This document shows, piece by piece, positions 17,010 to 25,646 of a stretch of 64,000 nt of DNA (its first letter is position 1; every line of letters starts with the position of its first letter). The stretch is from positions 381,001-445,000 of the forward strand of contig NZ_CP090066.1 in NCBI RefSeq assembly GCF_021391535.1. The letters run 5' to 3'. Under the pieces are notes generated by a model. It made no database searches and had not been told where the DNA came from. It saw only the letters and a list, made by a program, of their open reading frames with translations. This stretch comes from Aurantimonas sp. HBX-1 (GTDB taxonomy: Bacteria; Pseudomonadota; Alphaproteobacteria; Rhizobiales; Rhizobiaceae). Made by a program: the position numbers and the translations under genes.

Positions 17010-17163
17010 CACCGGCGATTATGGTGCTGCGGCATCGGCCGAACAAGAATTGACAGATCGGAAAAAGCCGGAAATTCAAGGGCTCCGGCTGTTTCGCGCA
17101 AGCTTCGCGGCGGCGGGACGAGGCGGCACAAGCCGGCAGCGGCAGCGCGAGGAGAGCCACAAG

Positions 17164-17466
17164 ATGAGTACCCGGGCAACGATCGAGGCGAAACTCACCG
17201 AGGCCTTCGCACCCGAGACGCTGGCGGTGATCGACGAGAGTCACCTCCACGCCGGCCACCATCATGGCGGCAGCGACCACCACGCCGGCTTCGACGGCTC
17301 CGGCGAGACGCATTTCCGGGTGCGGCTGGTCAGCGGCGCGTTCGCCGGCAAGAGCCGCCTCGAACGGCACCGGGCGATCAACGCCGTGCTGCGCGACGAG
17401 CTGGCGGCCGGCGTCCACGCGCTGGCCATCGAGGCGGCTGCGCCAGGCGAGCCGACGCGGCGCTAG
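17164..17466 (+). CDS. BolA family protein
   Basis: 100 residues from ATG 17164, preceded by GAGGAG. The BolA core is visible: IEAKLTEAFAPETLAVIDESHLHAGH, then ETHFRVRLVSGAFAGKSRLERHRAIN and a GVHALAIEA C-terminal strand. BolA proteins partner monothiol glutaredoxins through a [2Fe-2S] cluster and act in iron handling. The beta-hairpin loop here is histidine-rich, HHHGGSDHHAGF. A perfect TTGACA lies at 17050-17055, but the matching -10 is poor, so the promoter is uncertain. Divergent from the J-domain gene. Confidence 0.88.
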   Translation: MSTRATIEAKLTEAFAPETLAVIDESHLHAGHHHGGSDHHAGFDGSGETHFRVRLVSGAFAGKSRLERHRAINAVLRDELAAGVHALAIEAAAPGEPTRR

Positions 17467-17593
17467 GCCGCGGCGCGGCAGACGCTTCGGCCCAGTACCG
17501 ACGAAGCATGTATGAACCGTGATGCATGATGTCCTGTACGTCACCATCGAGGTGTGGTAGCTTGATCGGACCGTAATCCGACAGGCGTGCCCG

Positions 17594-17866
17594 ATGATCA
17601 CCTCCGCCCAGATGCGTGCCGGCCGGGCGCTGCTCGGTCTCGACCAGCGCCAGCTGGCGGCGCTTTCCGGGGTCTCGCTGCCGACCATCCAGCGCATGGA
17701 GGCGAGCGAGGGCACGGTGCGCGGCGTCGTCGACACGCTGGAGAAGGTGGTCGCGGCCTTCGATGCCGCCGGGATCGAGCTCTTGTCCGAGCATGTGCCG
17801 AGCCGCGGCAGCGGACGCGGCGTCCGGCTCAAGCAGGCGGCAAACCCCGAGGCGGGGCTCGGCTGA
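17594..17866 (+). CDS. Small XRE-family HTH transcriptional regulator
   Basis: 90 residues consisting mainly of a helix-turn-helix: ITSAQMRAGRALLGLDQRQL, then ALSGVSLPTIQRMEA, the turn and recognition helix, followed by VVDTLEKVVAAFDAAGIELL. This short XRE type is common in alphaproteobacteria. Its stop is four bases upstream of the SulP transporter start, so it is probably co-transcribed and may autoregulate or control that transporter; this is inferred from position only. Confidence 0.82.
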   Translation: MITSAQMRAGRALLGLDQRQLAALSGVSLPTIQRMEASEGTVRGVVDTLEKVVAAFDAAGIELLSEHVPSRGSGRGVRLKQAANPEAGLG

Positions 17867-17870
17867 CGCC

Positions 17871-19646
17871 ATGACCGCGACCGAGGCAACCCCGGAGCTG
17901 GACCGCGCCGAAGGCGAGGGGCCGGGGTACGCCGCCTCGCCGCCGATCAGCACCCGCGAAATGTTCACCCCGAAGCTGGTGACCGCCTTCCGCGAAGGCT
18001 ACGGCCTGCCGGCGTTGAAGGCCGACGCCGTCGCCGGCCTCACTGTCGCGATCGTGGCGCTGCCGCTGTCGATGGCGATCGCCATCGCCTCCGGCGTCTC
18101 GCCAGACCGGGGCCTGACCACGGCCATCGTCGGCGGCTTCCTGGTGTCGCTGTTCGGCGGCAGCCGCTTCCAGATCGGCGGGCCGGCCGGGGCGTTCATC
18201 CTGCTGGTCGCCGCGACCGTCGCCGTGCACGGGATCGAGGGGCTGATCCTCGCGACCTTCCTCTCCGGGCTGATGCTGGCGGCGCTCGGCGCCCTGCGGC
18301 TCGGCACCTTCATCAAGTACATTCCCTATCCGGTGACGGTCGGCTTCACCGCCGGCATCGCCGTGGTCATCGCCGCGACGCAGCTGAAGGAGTTCATGGG
18401 TCTGACGCTGGGCGGCCCCGAGCCCGGCGAGTTGGTCGAAAAGCTCTTCGCGCTGGCCAAGGCCCTGCCGACGCTCGACCCGCCGACGCTCGCCATCGCG
18501 CTCCTGACGCTGGCGCTGATCGCCCTGGTGCGCCGGTTCCGGCCGCACTGGCCGTCGCTGCTGATCGCCGTCGCTGCCGCGTCGATCGCGGCGACCGCGG
18601 CGGGGCTCGACATCGCCACGATCGGCAGCCGCTTCGGCGGCATCCCGTCGTCGCTGCCGATGCCGCGCCTGCCGGTCTTCTCGCTCGACCTGCTGGTCGC
18701 GGTGCTGCCGGCGGCGGTGTCGTTCGCGCTGCTCGGGGCGATCGAGAGCCTCCTGTCGGCCGTCGTCGCCGATTCGATGAGCGGCCGGCGGCATCGCTCG
18801 AACTGCGAACTGGTGGCGCAGGGCATCGCCAATGTCGGCTCCTCGCTGTTCGGCGGCTTCTGCGTCACCGGCACGATCGCGCGGACCGCGACGAATGTGC
18901 GGGCCGGCGCCCGCAGCCCGGTCGCCGGCATGCTGCACGCGGCGTTCCTGCTGGTCTTCGTGCTGGTGGCGGCGCCGCTCGCCGCCTACGTGCCGCTCGC
19001 CGCGCTCGCGGCGGTGCTCCTGTTCGTCGCCTGGAACATGGCCGAGCGGCACGAGGTGTTCAGCCTGCTGCGCAGCTCGCGCGGCGATGCGCTGGTGCTG
19101 ACCGTTACCTTCCTGCTGGTGATCTTCCGCGACCTGACCACCGGCATCGTCGTCGGCTTCTCGCTCGGCGCTCTCCTGTTCCTGCACCGCATGGCCGGCG
19201 CGGTGACGGTCGAGGGCGGGCATGCGCCGCTGGTCGAGGCCGACCGCGCCGACGGCGACCGCGAGCCGGGCGAGGCGCCCTACGGCGAAGGGCTGGTCAG
19301 CGATCCGGAAATCTTCGTCTGCCGGATCTCCGGCGCCTTCTTCTTCGCCGCCGCCGGCAGCGTCGGCGCCGTGCTCGACCGCATCGCCGAGCGGCCGCGG
19401 GCCTTCGTCCTCGACATGGCGGAGGTGCCGTTCCTCGACAGTTCCGCCGCGGCGACGATCGTCGGCTTCGACCGCAAGGCGCGGCGCGACGGGGCCATCG
19501 TGGTGATCGCCGGGGCAGGGGAGGCCACGCGCCGGCTGCTCTCGGTCCACCAGGAGAAGACGGCGCCGCCGCTGCGCTTCAGCGCGTCGGTGGCGGAGGC
19601 CGTCGCAGCGGCGCGGGCGGCCTTGGACGCAGCGCCGGCCAGCTGA
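17871..19646 (+). CDS. SulP/SLC26-family anion transporter with STAS domain
   Basis: 591 residues from ATG 17871. Residues about 45-450 form the multi-helix transporter with the sulfate_transp signatures LKADAVAGLTVAIVALPLSMA and FGGSRFQIGGPAGAF. The C-terminal cytoplasmic STAS domain (about 475-585) includes VLDMAEVPFLDSSAAATI. SulP proteins carry sulfate, bicarbonate, dicarboxylates or other anions by proton or sodium symport or exchange; substrate is not deducible here. It follows the XRE gene by four bases and is convergent with corC over a shared hairpin. Confidence 0.88.
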   Translation: MTATEATPELDRAEGEGPGYAASPPISTREMFTPKLVTAFREGYGLPALKADAVAGLTVAIVALPLSMAIAIASGVSPDRGLTTAIVGGFLVSLFGGSRFQIGGPAGAFILLVAATVAVHGIEGLILATFLSGLMLAALGALRLGTFIKYIPYPVTVGFTAGIAVVIAATQLKEFMGLTLGGPEPGELVEKLFALAKALPTLDPPTLAIALLTLALIALVRRFRPHWPSLLIAVAAASIAATAAGLDIATIGSRFGGIPSSLPMPRLPVFSLDLLVAVLPAAVSFALLGAIESLLSAVVADSMSGRRHRSNCELVAQGIANVGSSLFGGFCVTGTIARTATNVRAGARSPVAGMLHAAFLLVFVLVAAPLAAYVPLAALAAVLLFVAWNMAERHEVFSLLRSSRGDALVLTVTFLLVIFRDLTTGIVVGFSLGALLFLHRMAGAVTVEGGHAPLVEADRADGDREPGEAPYGEGLVSDPEIFVCRISGAFFFAAAGSVGAVLDRIAERPRAFVLDMAEVPFLDSSAAATIVGFDRKARRDGAIVVIAGAGEATRRLLSVHQEKTAPPLRFSASVAEAVAAARAALDAAPAS

Positions 19647-19647
19647 C

Positions 19648-19680
19648 GACCGGCAGTTCCCCGCCGGACGGCTGCCGGTC
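19648..19680. terminator. Bidirectional hairpin between sulP and corC
   Basis: GACCGGCAG (19648-19656) pairs perfectly with CTGCCGGTC (19672-19680). It begins two bases after the SulP stop and overlaps the last bases of the convergent corC stop, so it can serve both transcripts. There is no U-tract on either side. Confidence 0.5.
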
Positions 19681-21208
19681 AGTCGCGCCGGCGGTCGGCG
19701 GCGGCCAAATCGTCGGAAGCGGCGGGCGTTTCCTCGGGGAGGGCAGGTGTATCGTCGTCCGGGGCCGGCCGATCGCCGGCTTCCGCCCAGCCGGAGCCCT
19801 CGTCGGCGCCGGCGGCCTCTTCCTCGTTGACCTCGACCAGATCGTCGTAGCCCTCGTCGTACGGTTCCCCGTCGGCGGCCTCCGACACGGCGACCGCCCC
19901 GGCGCCGGGGCTGTGGGCCCCGAGCTTCTTCGGCGGCACCAGGATGGTCGCCGGGCGGATGCGCAGCTTGGCGATGCGGTTCTTCTCGCGCTTCAATACG
20001 GTGAAGCGCTTCTGGAAGAAGGTGAAGGCCTGGCGCTCCTCCGGAATCGTCTGGGTTTCGTGGATGACGAGACCGGCGATGGTGACCGCCTCGTCGTCCG
20101 GCAGGTTCCAGTCGAGGGCGCGGTTGAGGTCGCGGATCGGCACCTGGCCGTCGACCACCACCGACCCGTCGGCCTCGGTGGTGACGCCCTGCATGTCGAG
20201 ATCGTGCTCGTCGGCGATGTTGCCGACGATCTCCTCGAGGATGTCCTCGAGCGTGATCAGGCCCTCGACCTCGCCATATTCGTCGACGACGATGGCGAAG
20301 TGGCCCTTGCGGCGCAGGAAGGCGTTGAGCTGGTCCTGCAGCGTCGTGGTCTCCGGCACGAACCACGGCGGGTTGCAGATCTTCATGATGTTGATCCGCG
20401 ACGGATCGTTGTCGACTTCGTGCAGGGCGCGCAACAGGTCCTTGGCATGCACGACGCCGACGATGTTGTCGTAGTCGTTCCGCCAGATCGGCATGCGCGT
20501 GTAGGGGCTTTCGAGGATCTGGCGCACGACGTCGGCCGGGGCGTCGTCGCCGTTGACCTGCCGCATCGAGGTGCGGTGGACCATCACGTCGGAGACTTCC
20601 AGCTCGTGCAGGTCGAGCAGGCCGCCGAGCCGGTTGCGGTCGGCGTTGACCAGCGAGCCCTCGCGGTGGAGCACCTCGACGGCGCCGCGCAGCTCCTCAT
20701 GAGCGGTGAGCAGCGAGGCGCCGGATTCCAGGCTGACCCCGAACATCGCAAGGATGCGCCGGACGATCCAGTTGATCACCCCGGTGAGCGGGCCGAACAG
20801 CATGACGATGATGCTGACCGGCCGGGCGATGGCGAGGGCGAAGGTGTCGGGCCGGGCGATGGCCGCCGATTTCGGCAGGACCTCGCCGAAGATGACGACG
20901 ATGATGGTCATCGCGATGGTCGCGTAGATGACGCCGGACTGGCCGAACAGGCCGAGAAAGGCAGTGGTCGCCAGCGACGAGGCGAGGATGTTGACGAGGT
21001 TGTTGCCGATCAGCAGCGCGCCGATCAGCCGGTCCTTCTTCTCGATCAGCGTCTGGACGAGGTTGGCGCGGGCGTCGCCGTTCTTGGCATGGCTCATCAG
21101 CCGGGCGCGCGAGGCCGCGGTCAGGGCGGTCTCGGAGCCGGAGAAGAAGGCCGAGATGCCGACCAGGACCACGACGATGGCGAGCATGATCCAGAGCGTC
21201 GCGGTCAT
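19679..21208 (-). CDS. HlyC/CorC family membrane protein (DUF21-CBS-CorC_HlyC)
   Basis: 509 residues. Order: an N-terminal DUF21/CNNM membrane domain (about 1-190, starting MTATLWIMLAIVVVLVGISA and containing SGSETALTAASRARL), a paired CBS domain (about 205-330, including MPIWRNDYDNIVGVVHAKDLL and FAIVVDEYGEVEGLITLEDILEE), a CorC_HlyC domain (about 340-430), and a variable acidic tail. The family is linked to magnesium export and cobalt resistance; the hemolysin name is historical. It overlaps the aroB stop by four bases and is thus the last gene of the aroK-aroB operon. Confidence 0.9.
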   Translation of the reverse strand: MTATLWIMLAIVVVLVGISAFFSGSETALTAASRARLMSHAKNGDARANLVQTLIEKKDRLIGALLIGNNLVNILASSLATTAFLGLFGQSGVIYATIAMTIIVVIFGEVLPKSAAIARPDTFALAIARPVSIIVMLFGPLTGVINWIVRRILAMFGVSLESGASLLTAHEELRGAVEVLHREGSLVNADRNRLGGLLDLHELEVSDVMVHRTSMRQVNGDDAPADVVRQILESPYTRMPIWRNDYDNIVGVVHAKDLLRALHEVDNDPSRINIMKICNPPWFVPETTTLQDQLNAFLRRKGHFAIVVDEYGEVEGLITLEDILEEIVGNIADEHDLDMQGVTTEADGSVVVDGQVPIRDLNRALDWNLPDDEAVTIAGLVIHETQTIPEERQAFTFFQKRFTVLKREKNRIAKLRIRPATILVPPKKLGAHSPGAGAVAVSEAADGEPYDEGYDDLVEVNEEEAAGADEGSGWAEAGDRPAPDDDTPALPEETPAASDDLAAADRRRD

Positions 21209-22359
21209 CGGGCAAGTTCCTCGGCGAGAAAGGCTTCGACGGCGGCCGGGTCGACGTCGGAGGCGACGAAGGCCCGGCCGATGCCGCGGGTCAGGATGAA
21301 GGTGAGGCGGCCCCTCTCGACCTTCTTGTCCTGGGCAATGCCGCGCATCAGCTCGGCCACCGTCAGCGGCGCACCCGGAATGGCGCCGATCCGCACCGGC
21401 AGGCCGGCGGCCTCAAGATGCGCGGCGACTCGCTCGGCGTCCGCCGGCGGGCAGAGGCCGAGCCGGGCGGAGAAGCGGTGGGCGAGGACCATGCCGATGG
21501 CGACGCCCTCGCCATGGACGAGCCGGGATGCGTCATAGCCGACGGCGGCCTCCAGCGCGTGGCCGAAGGTGTGGCCGAGATTGAGCAGGGCCCGGCTGCC
21601 GTGCTCCTCCTCATCGGCCGCGACCACCGCGGCCTTGGCCTCGCAGCTGACGCGGATCGCCTCGCCGCGCCCGGCGCCGCCGCCGAACACGCTACCGAGG
21701 TCGGACTCCAGCATCTCGAAGAAGTCCGGCCGGTCGATCAGCCCGTACTTGACCATCTCGGCGTATCCGGCGGCGAACTCGCGCGGCGTCAGCGTGTCGA
21801 GCAGGGCGGTGTCGGCGAGGACCAGCGAGGGCTGGTGGAAGGCGCCGATGAGGTTCTTGCCGCGCGGCGAGTTGATGCCGGTCTTGCCGCCGACGGAGGA
21901 ATCGACCTGCGCCAGCAGCGTCGTCGGCACCTGCACGAAGCGCATGCCGCGCCGCACGATGGCGCTGGCGAAGCCCGCGAGGTCGCCGATCACGCCGCCG
22001 CCGAGCGCGATTACCGCGTCGCCGCGCTCCAGCCGCGCGGCGAGAATCTCGTCGACGACCCGGGTGAGCTGCTCGAAGGACTTGGTCTTCTCGCCGGCCG
22101 GCAGGACGATCTCGACATGCTCGATGCCGGCGGCCCGCAGCGCCACCGACAGGCGGGTCAGATAGAGCCGGCCCACCGTCTCGTCGGTGACGATCGCGGC
22201 GCGGATGCCGGGAAGCCGGGCGGCGATTTCCTCGCCCGCCGCGTCGATCAGGCCCGGCCCGATCAATATGTCGTAGGAGCGGGCGCCGAGATCGACGACG
22301 ACGCGACGACGCGACGCTGCGCCCTGGGGCTCGGCGCCGAAGGCTGCCTCTCGCTTCAT
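21205..22359 (-). CDS. aroB: 3-dehydroquinate synthase
   Basis: 384 residues from ATG 22359, which overlaps the aroK stop by four bases (ATGA). Second step of the shikimate pathway, converting DAHP to 3-dehydroquinate with NAD and a divalent metal. Seen: VIALGGGVIGDLAGFASA near residues 117-134, VPTTLLAQVDSSVGGKTGIN near 147-166, NLIGAFHQP, the metal ligands in FAAGYAEMVKYGLI and LNLGHTFGHALE, and LVHGEGVAIGM. The frame is open further upstream in aroK, but the overlap and family length fix the start. Confidence 0.95.
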   Translation of the reverse strand: MKREAAFGAEPQGAASRRRVVVDLGARSYDILIGPGLIDAAGEEIAARLPGIRAAIVTDETVGRLYLTRLSVALRAAGIEHVEIVLPAGEKTKSFEQLTRVVDEILAARLERGDAVIALGGGVIGDLAGFASAIVRRGMRFVQVPTTLLAQVDSSVGGKTGINSPRGKNLIGAFHQPSLVLADTALLDTLTPREFAAGYAEMVKYGLIDRPDFFEMLESDLGSVFGGGAGRGEAIRVSCEAKAAVVAADEEEHGSRALLNLGHTFGHALEAAVGYDASRLVHGEGVAIGMVLAHRFSARLGLCPPADAERVAAHLEAAGLPVRIGAIPGAPLTVAELMRGIAQDKKVERGRLTFILTRGIGRAFVASDVDPAAVEAFLAEELAR

Positions 22360-22937
22360 CGCGCGAATTCCTCTTCGAGATGGTGGTGCAGCGCCTCGAC
22401 GATTTCGGCGGCGATCACCTCCCGCTTGACGTTGCGGGTACACACGGTGATGTCGGCTGTAGCATAGACCGGGTAGCGGGCCGCCATCAGGTCGCGCATG
22501 ACGGCTTCCGGATCGGGCGCCTGCAGCAGCGGCCGGCCGGCCCGCCGGCCGACGCGCTCCATCAGCGTCTCGAGATCCGCCTTCAGCCAGACCGTCACGG
22601 TCTTCTCGGCGAGGATCGCGCGGGTCTCGGCGCGCATGAAGGCGCCGCCGCCGGTCGCCAGCACCTGCGGCCCCTCCGCCGCGAGCCGGGCGATGACCCG
22701 CGCTTCGAGGGCGCGGAACTCCGGCTCGCCATAGGCCTCGAACAGTTCCGGCACGCTCATCCGCGACACTGCCTCGATCTCCGCGTCGCTGTCGCGGAAG
22801 GGGATCGACAGATACGTCGCCAGCTTGCGGCCGACCGTCGTCTTGCCGGCGCCCATCAGCCCGATCAGCGTCACCGAACGGTTCTCGAGACGGGAGAGGA
22901 CGGTGGTCGCTGCGTCGGTGGGCTGCTGCCTGCTCAT
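22356..22937 (-). CDS. aroK: Shikimate kinase
   Basis: 193 residues from ATG 22937, which begins MSRQQPTDAATT; the frame is open 37 codons upstream, but that extension is proline/arginine-rich and unlike a protein start. Walker A is LMGAGKTTVGRKLA near residues 25-38; DSDAEIEAVS holds the shikimate/Mg aspartate, FRALEARVIARL the shikimate arginine, and LATGGGAFM the glycine motif near residues 86-94. Phosphorylates shikimate in the fifth step of the chorismate pathway. First gene of the aroK-aroB-corC operon. Confidence 0.94.
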   Translation of the reverse strand: MSRQQPTDAATTVLSRLENRSVTLIGLMGAGKTTVGRKLATYLSIPFRDSDAEIEAVSRMSVPELFEAYGEPEFRALEARVIARLAAEGPQVLATGGGAFMRAETRAILAEKTVTVWLKADLETLMERVGRRAGRPLLQAPDPEAVMRDLMAARYPVYATADITVCTRNVKREVIAAEIVEALHHHLEEEFAR

Positions 22938-23100
22938 CGTGCCTTTCGCCGCATCCGCATCCCGGCGCGCGCGGCACTCGCACCGGTTGTCGCCGCTCCT
23001 CCGTTCCGGCGCCGGTGCCGGCCCGCTTGCGTTGCCGCTCATTCCCACTAGAAGCGACGGGTCATTGGGACATCATCCAGAGCGAGTGCGCCAGACCGCG

Positions 23101-23283
23101 ATGCCGACCCTCGTCCGCCTCCTGACGACGCTCCTGATCGTTGCCGGCATCATCTACGGCATCATGGCGGCGCTCGTCTACTTCGTCGAGCCGACCCGCC
23201 GGGAGATGATCGTCGACGTGCCGCTGCCGCAGATCGAGCCGGCGCCGGCGCCTGTTCCCGACACCGGCGGGCTGCGGCCGTGA
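23101..23283 (+). CDS. Small single-span membrane protein upstream of xerD
   Basis: 60 residues: one hydrophobic helix (LVRLLTTLLIVAGIIYGIMA, about residues 4-23) followed by a polar, proline-rich tail (PLPQIEPAPAPVPDTGG). No domain recognised. It overlaps the GTG start of xerD (GTGA), so it is translationally coupled to it. Similar short proteins are found at this position in Hyphomicrobiales; the function is unknown. Confidence 0.72.
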   Translation: MPTLVRLLTTLLIVAGIIYGIMAALVYFVEPTRREMIVDVPLPQIEPAPAPVPDTGGLRP

Positions 23284-24239
23284 GCCCGGCCGGGACGCTG
23301 GCGGGGCGCGATTCCGCCGACATCGAATCGTTCCTGGAAATGATGGCGGTGGAACGCGGCGCCGCCGAGAACACCGTCGCGGCCTATCGGCGGGACCTCG
23401 AGGACGTGGCGGGCTTCCTCGCCGGGCGGGGCGGGTCGCTGCACGAGGCCACGACCGACGCGATCCGCGCCTATGTGGCCCGCATGGCGGCACGGGGCTT
23501 TGCCGAATCCAGCCGCTCGCGCCGGCTGTCGGCGCTGCGGCAGTTCTATCGCTTCCTGTTCGCCGAGGGCGGGCGCAAGGACGACCCGACCGGCCCGATC
23601 GAGGGGGCGCGCAAGAAGCGGCCGCTGCCGAAGATCATGAGCGAGGACGAGGTCGACGCGCTGCTCGACCTGGCGGCCGCCGACGCCGCCGACCCGGCGC
23701 TGGCGCCGGGCAAGGCCGTGCGGGCGGCGCGGCTGCACGCGCTGGTCGAGCTGCTCTACGCCACCGGCATGCGCGTTTCGGAACTGGTCAGCCTGCCGCG
23801 TTCGGTGCTGCGCTCGAAGAACCGCATGATCGTCGTGCGCGGCAAGGGCGACAAGGAACGCATGGTGCCGGTCGGCGAGGCGGCGCGGGAAGCGCTGCAG
23901 CGCCTGGCCGAGACGATGCACGTTGCCGGCGTCGGCGACGGGCCCTGGCTGTTCCCGGCGCTGTCGGAAAGCGGCCACCTGACCCGCCAGGCCTTCGCGC
24001 GCGACCTCAAGGCGCTGGCCGCGCGGGCCGGCATCCCGGCGGCGCGGATCTCGCCGCACGTCCTGCGCCACGCCTTCGCCAGCCATCTCCTGAAGCACGG
24101 CGCCGACCTGCGCTCGGTCCAGGAACTGCTCGGCCATGCCGACATCTCGACGACGCAGATCTACACCCACGTGCTCGAGGAGCGGCTGATCCGCCTCGTC
24201 ACCGACCATCACCCGCTGTCGGCGCAAAGCCGCGATTGA
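23280..24239 (+). CDS. xerD: Site-specific tyrosine recombinase XerD
   Basis: 319 residues with GTG start overlapping the upstream stop. N-terminal SAM-like core-binding domain (about 12-105) and C-terminal catalytic domain with the full set: R165 in ATGMRVSEL, K189 in RGKGDKERMVP, H260 and R263 in SPHVLRHAFASHLL, H286 in LLGHADISTTQ and the nucleophile Y295. XerC/XerD resolve chromosome dimers at dif at the division septum. The core-gene context (aro genes, accA) and absence of any attachment site or prophage genes argue for XerD rather than a phage integrase. Confidence 0.92.
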   Translation: MSPAGTLAGRDSADIESFLEMMAVERGAAENTVAAYRRDLEDVAGFLAGRGGSLHEATTDAIRAYVARMAARGFAESSRSRRLSALRQFYRFLFAEGGRKDDPTGPIEGARKKRPLPKIMSEDEVDALLDLAAADAADPALAPGKAVRAARLHALVELLYATGMRVSELVSLPRSVLRSKNRMIVVRGKGDKERMVPVGEAAREALQRLAETMHVAGVGDGPWLFPALSESGHLTRQAFARDLKALAARAGIPAARISPHVLRHAFASHLLKHGADLRSVQELLGHADISTTQIYTHVLEERLIRLVTDHHPLSAQSRD

Positions 24240-24421
24240 TACCAAGTCCCAAGGGTTTTCTTGACAAGGCTGCGCCCGGTCGCCAGTTTCCGCCGCGAAG
24301 CACACCTCCAAGCAGAGCTTTCGGCAGGCGCGGCCCCGGGGCCGGACAGGCCAGCCTTGCAAACCGGCCGGTTGCCGCCCTCCGGCCGACAATCCAAAGG
24401 ACGGCCAGAGCCGCGTATCGG

Positions 24422-25375
24422 ATGCACAATTACCTGGATTTCGAGAAGCCTGTCGCCGACCTGGAAGGACAGATCCTCGAGCTGAAGAAGATCGAGTCGA
24501 GCGAGAACGCGGTCGACGTGACCGAGGAAATCGAGCGGCTGGAGAAGCGGTCGAGGGACGCGCTTGCCGACCTCTACCGCAAGCTGACGCCCTGGCAGAA
24601 GACCCAGGTGGCCCGTCATGCCGACCGGCCGCACTGCCTCGACTACCTGCAGCGGCTGATCACCGACTTCGTGCCGCTGGCAGGAGACCGGTTCTTCGCG
24701 GAGGACTACGCCGTCATCGCCGGCTTCGGCCGCTTCGACGGCCAGCCCGTTGCCGTCATCGGCCAGGAGAAGGGCAACGACACCCAGACCCGCCTGAAGC
24801 ACAATTTCGGCATGGCGCGGCCGGAGGGCTACCGCAAGGCGGTGCGGATCATGGAACTCGCCGAGCGCTTCGCCATCCCGGTGCTGACGCTGGTCGACAC
24901 CGCCGGCGCCTATCCGGGCATCGGCGCCGAGGAACGTGGCCAGGCCGAGGCGATCGCGCGTTCCACCGAAGCCTGCCTCAATCTCAAGGTGCCGCTGGTC
25001 TCGGTGATCATCGGCGAGGGCGGTTCGGGCGGGGCCATCGCCATCGCGACGGCGAACAAGGTGCTGATGCTCGAGCACGCGATCTACTCGGTGATCTCGC
25101 CCGAGGCGGGGGCCTCGATCCTCTGGCGCGACTCCACGCGCGCCCGCGACGTCGCCCAGGCGATGAAGATCACCGCGCAGGACCTGAAGGAATTCGGGGT
25201 CATCGACGAGATCGTCCCGGAGCCGCTGGGCGGCGCCCACCGGGCCGCCGAGGACGCGATCGACACGGCGGCGGCGCATGTGCGCCAGGCCTTCGCCGAG
25301 CTCGCGCCGCTCGATGGTGAGTCGTTGCGGCGACATCGGCGGGAAAAGTTCCTCGCCATCGGTCGCAATCTCTGA
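24422..25375 (+). CDS. accA: Acetyl-CoA carboxylase carboxyltransferase subunit alpha
   Basis: 317 residues from ATG 24422 (MHNYLDFEKPVADLEGQILE); the frame is open 62 codons upstream, but that part has no family counterpart. Forms the carboxyltransferase with AccD and makes malonyl-CoA for fatty acid synthesis. Signatures include GRFDGQPVAVIGQEKG, HNFGMARPEGYRKA, TLVDTAGAYPGIGAEERGQ, IIGEGGSGGAIAI and the late SPEAGASILWRD. A TTGACA occurs at 24261-24266, but a good -10 is not visible. A perfect 16-base palindrome (25380-25395) follows the stop closely. Confidence 0.95.
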   Translation: MHNYLDFEKPVADLEGQILELKKIESSENAVDVTEEIERLEKRSRDALADLYRKLTPWQKTQVARHADRPHCLDYLQRLITDFVPLAGDRFFAEDYAVIAGFGRFDGQPVAVIGQEKGNDTQTRLKHNFGMARPEGYRKAVRIMELAERFAIPVLTLVDTAGAYPGIGAEERGQAEAIARSTEACLNLKVPLVSVIIGEGGSGGAIAIATANKVLMLEHAIYSVISPEAGASILWRDSTRARDVAQAMKITAQDLKEFGVIDEIVPEPLGGAHRAAEDAIDTAAAHVRQAFAELAPLDGESLRRHRREKFLAIGRNL

Positions 25376-25646
25376 GCCTGTTGCCGGCCGGCAACGGACT
25401 TCCCTTCCGGCATTTGCCAAAATGAAGCCACGCTCGGGGGTCAGGAGAATGGGGTCCCGACCTGCCGGGCGGGCATTGGGCTTAACGGCTTCTTAAGGCG
25501 GCAGCAGCAAAGTCGCCGGAAGTCGCGATGGGAACTCCGGTCTGCCGGAGGGTCGCCATCGCAAGGATCCGGATCGTGCGGGGTGCGCACCGGATCGAAG
25601 GGGACGGCGCCGGCTAGAGCGCCGTATGCGATAGGGGACTGAGGGG

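Noticed and set aside
17829..20366. An 845-codon open frame on the minus strand spanning sulP and the corC 3' end
   Set aside because: Arg/Asp/Gln-rich shadow of SulP and CorC, with no domain; both real genes have full family motifs.
23280..24239. Phage or island integrase
   Set aside because: XerD motifs and core neighbours, with no tRNA attachment site or phage genes nearby.
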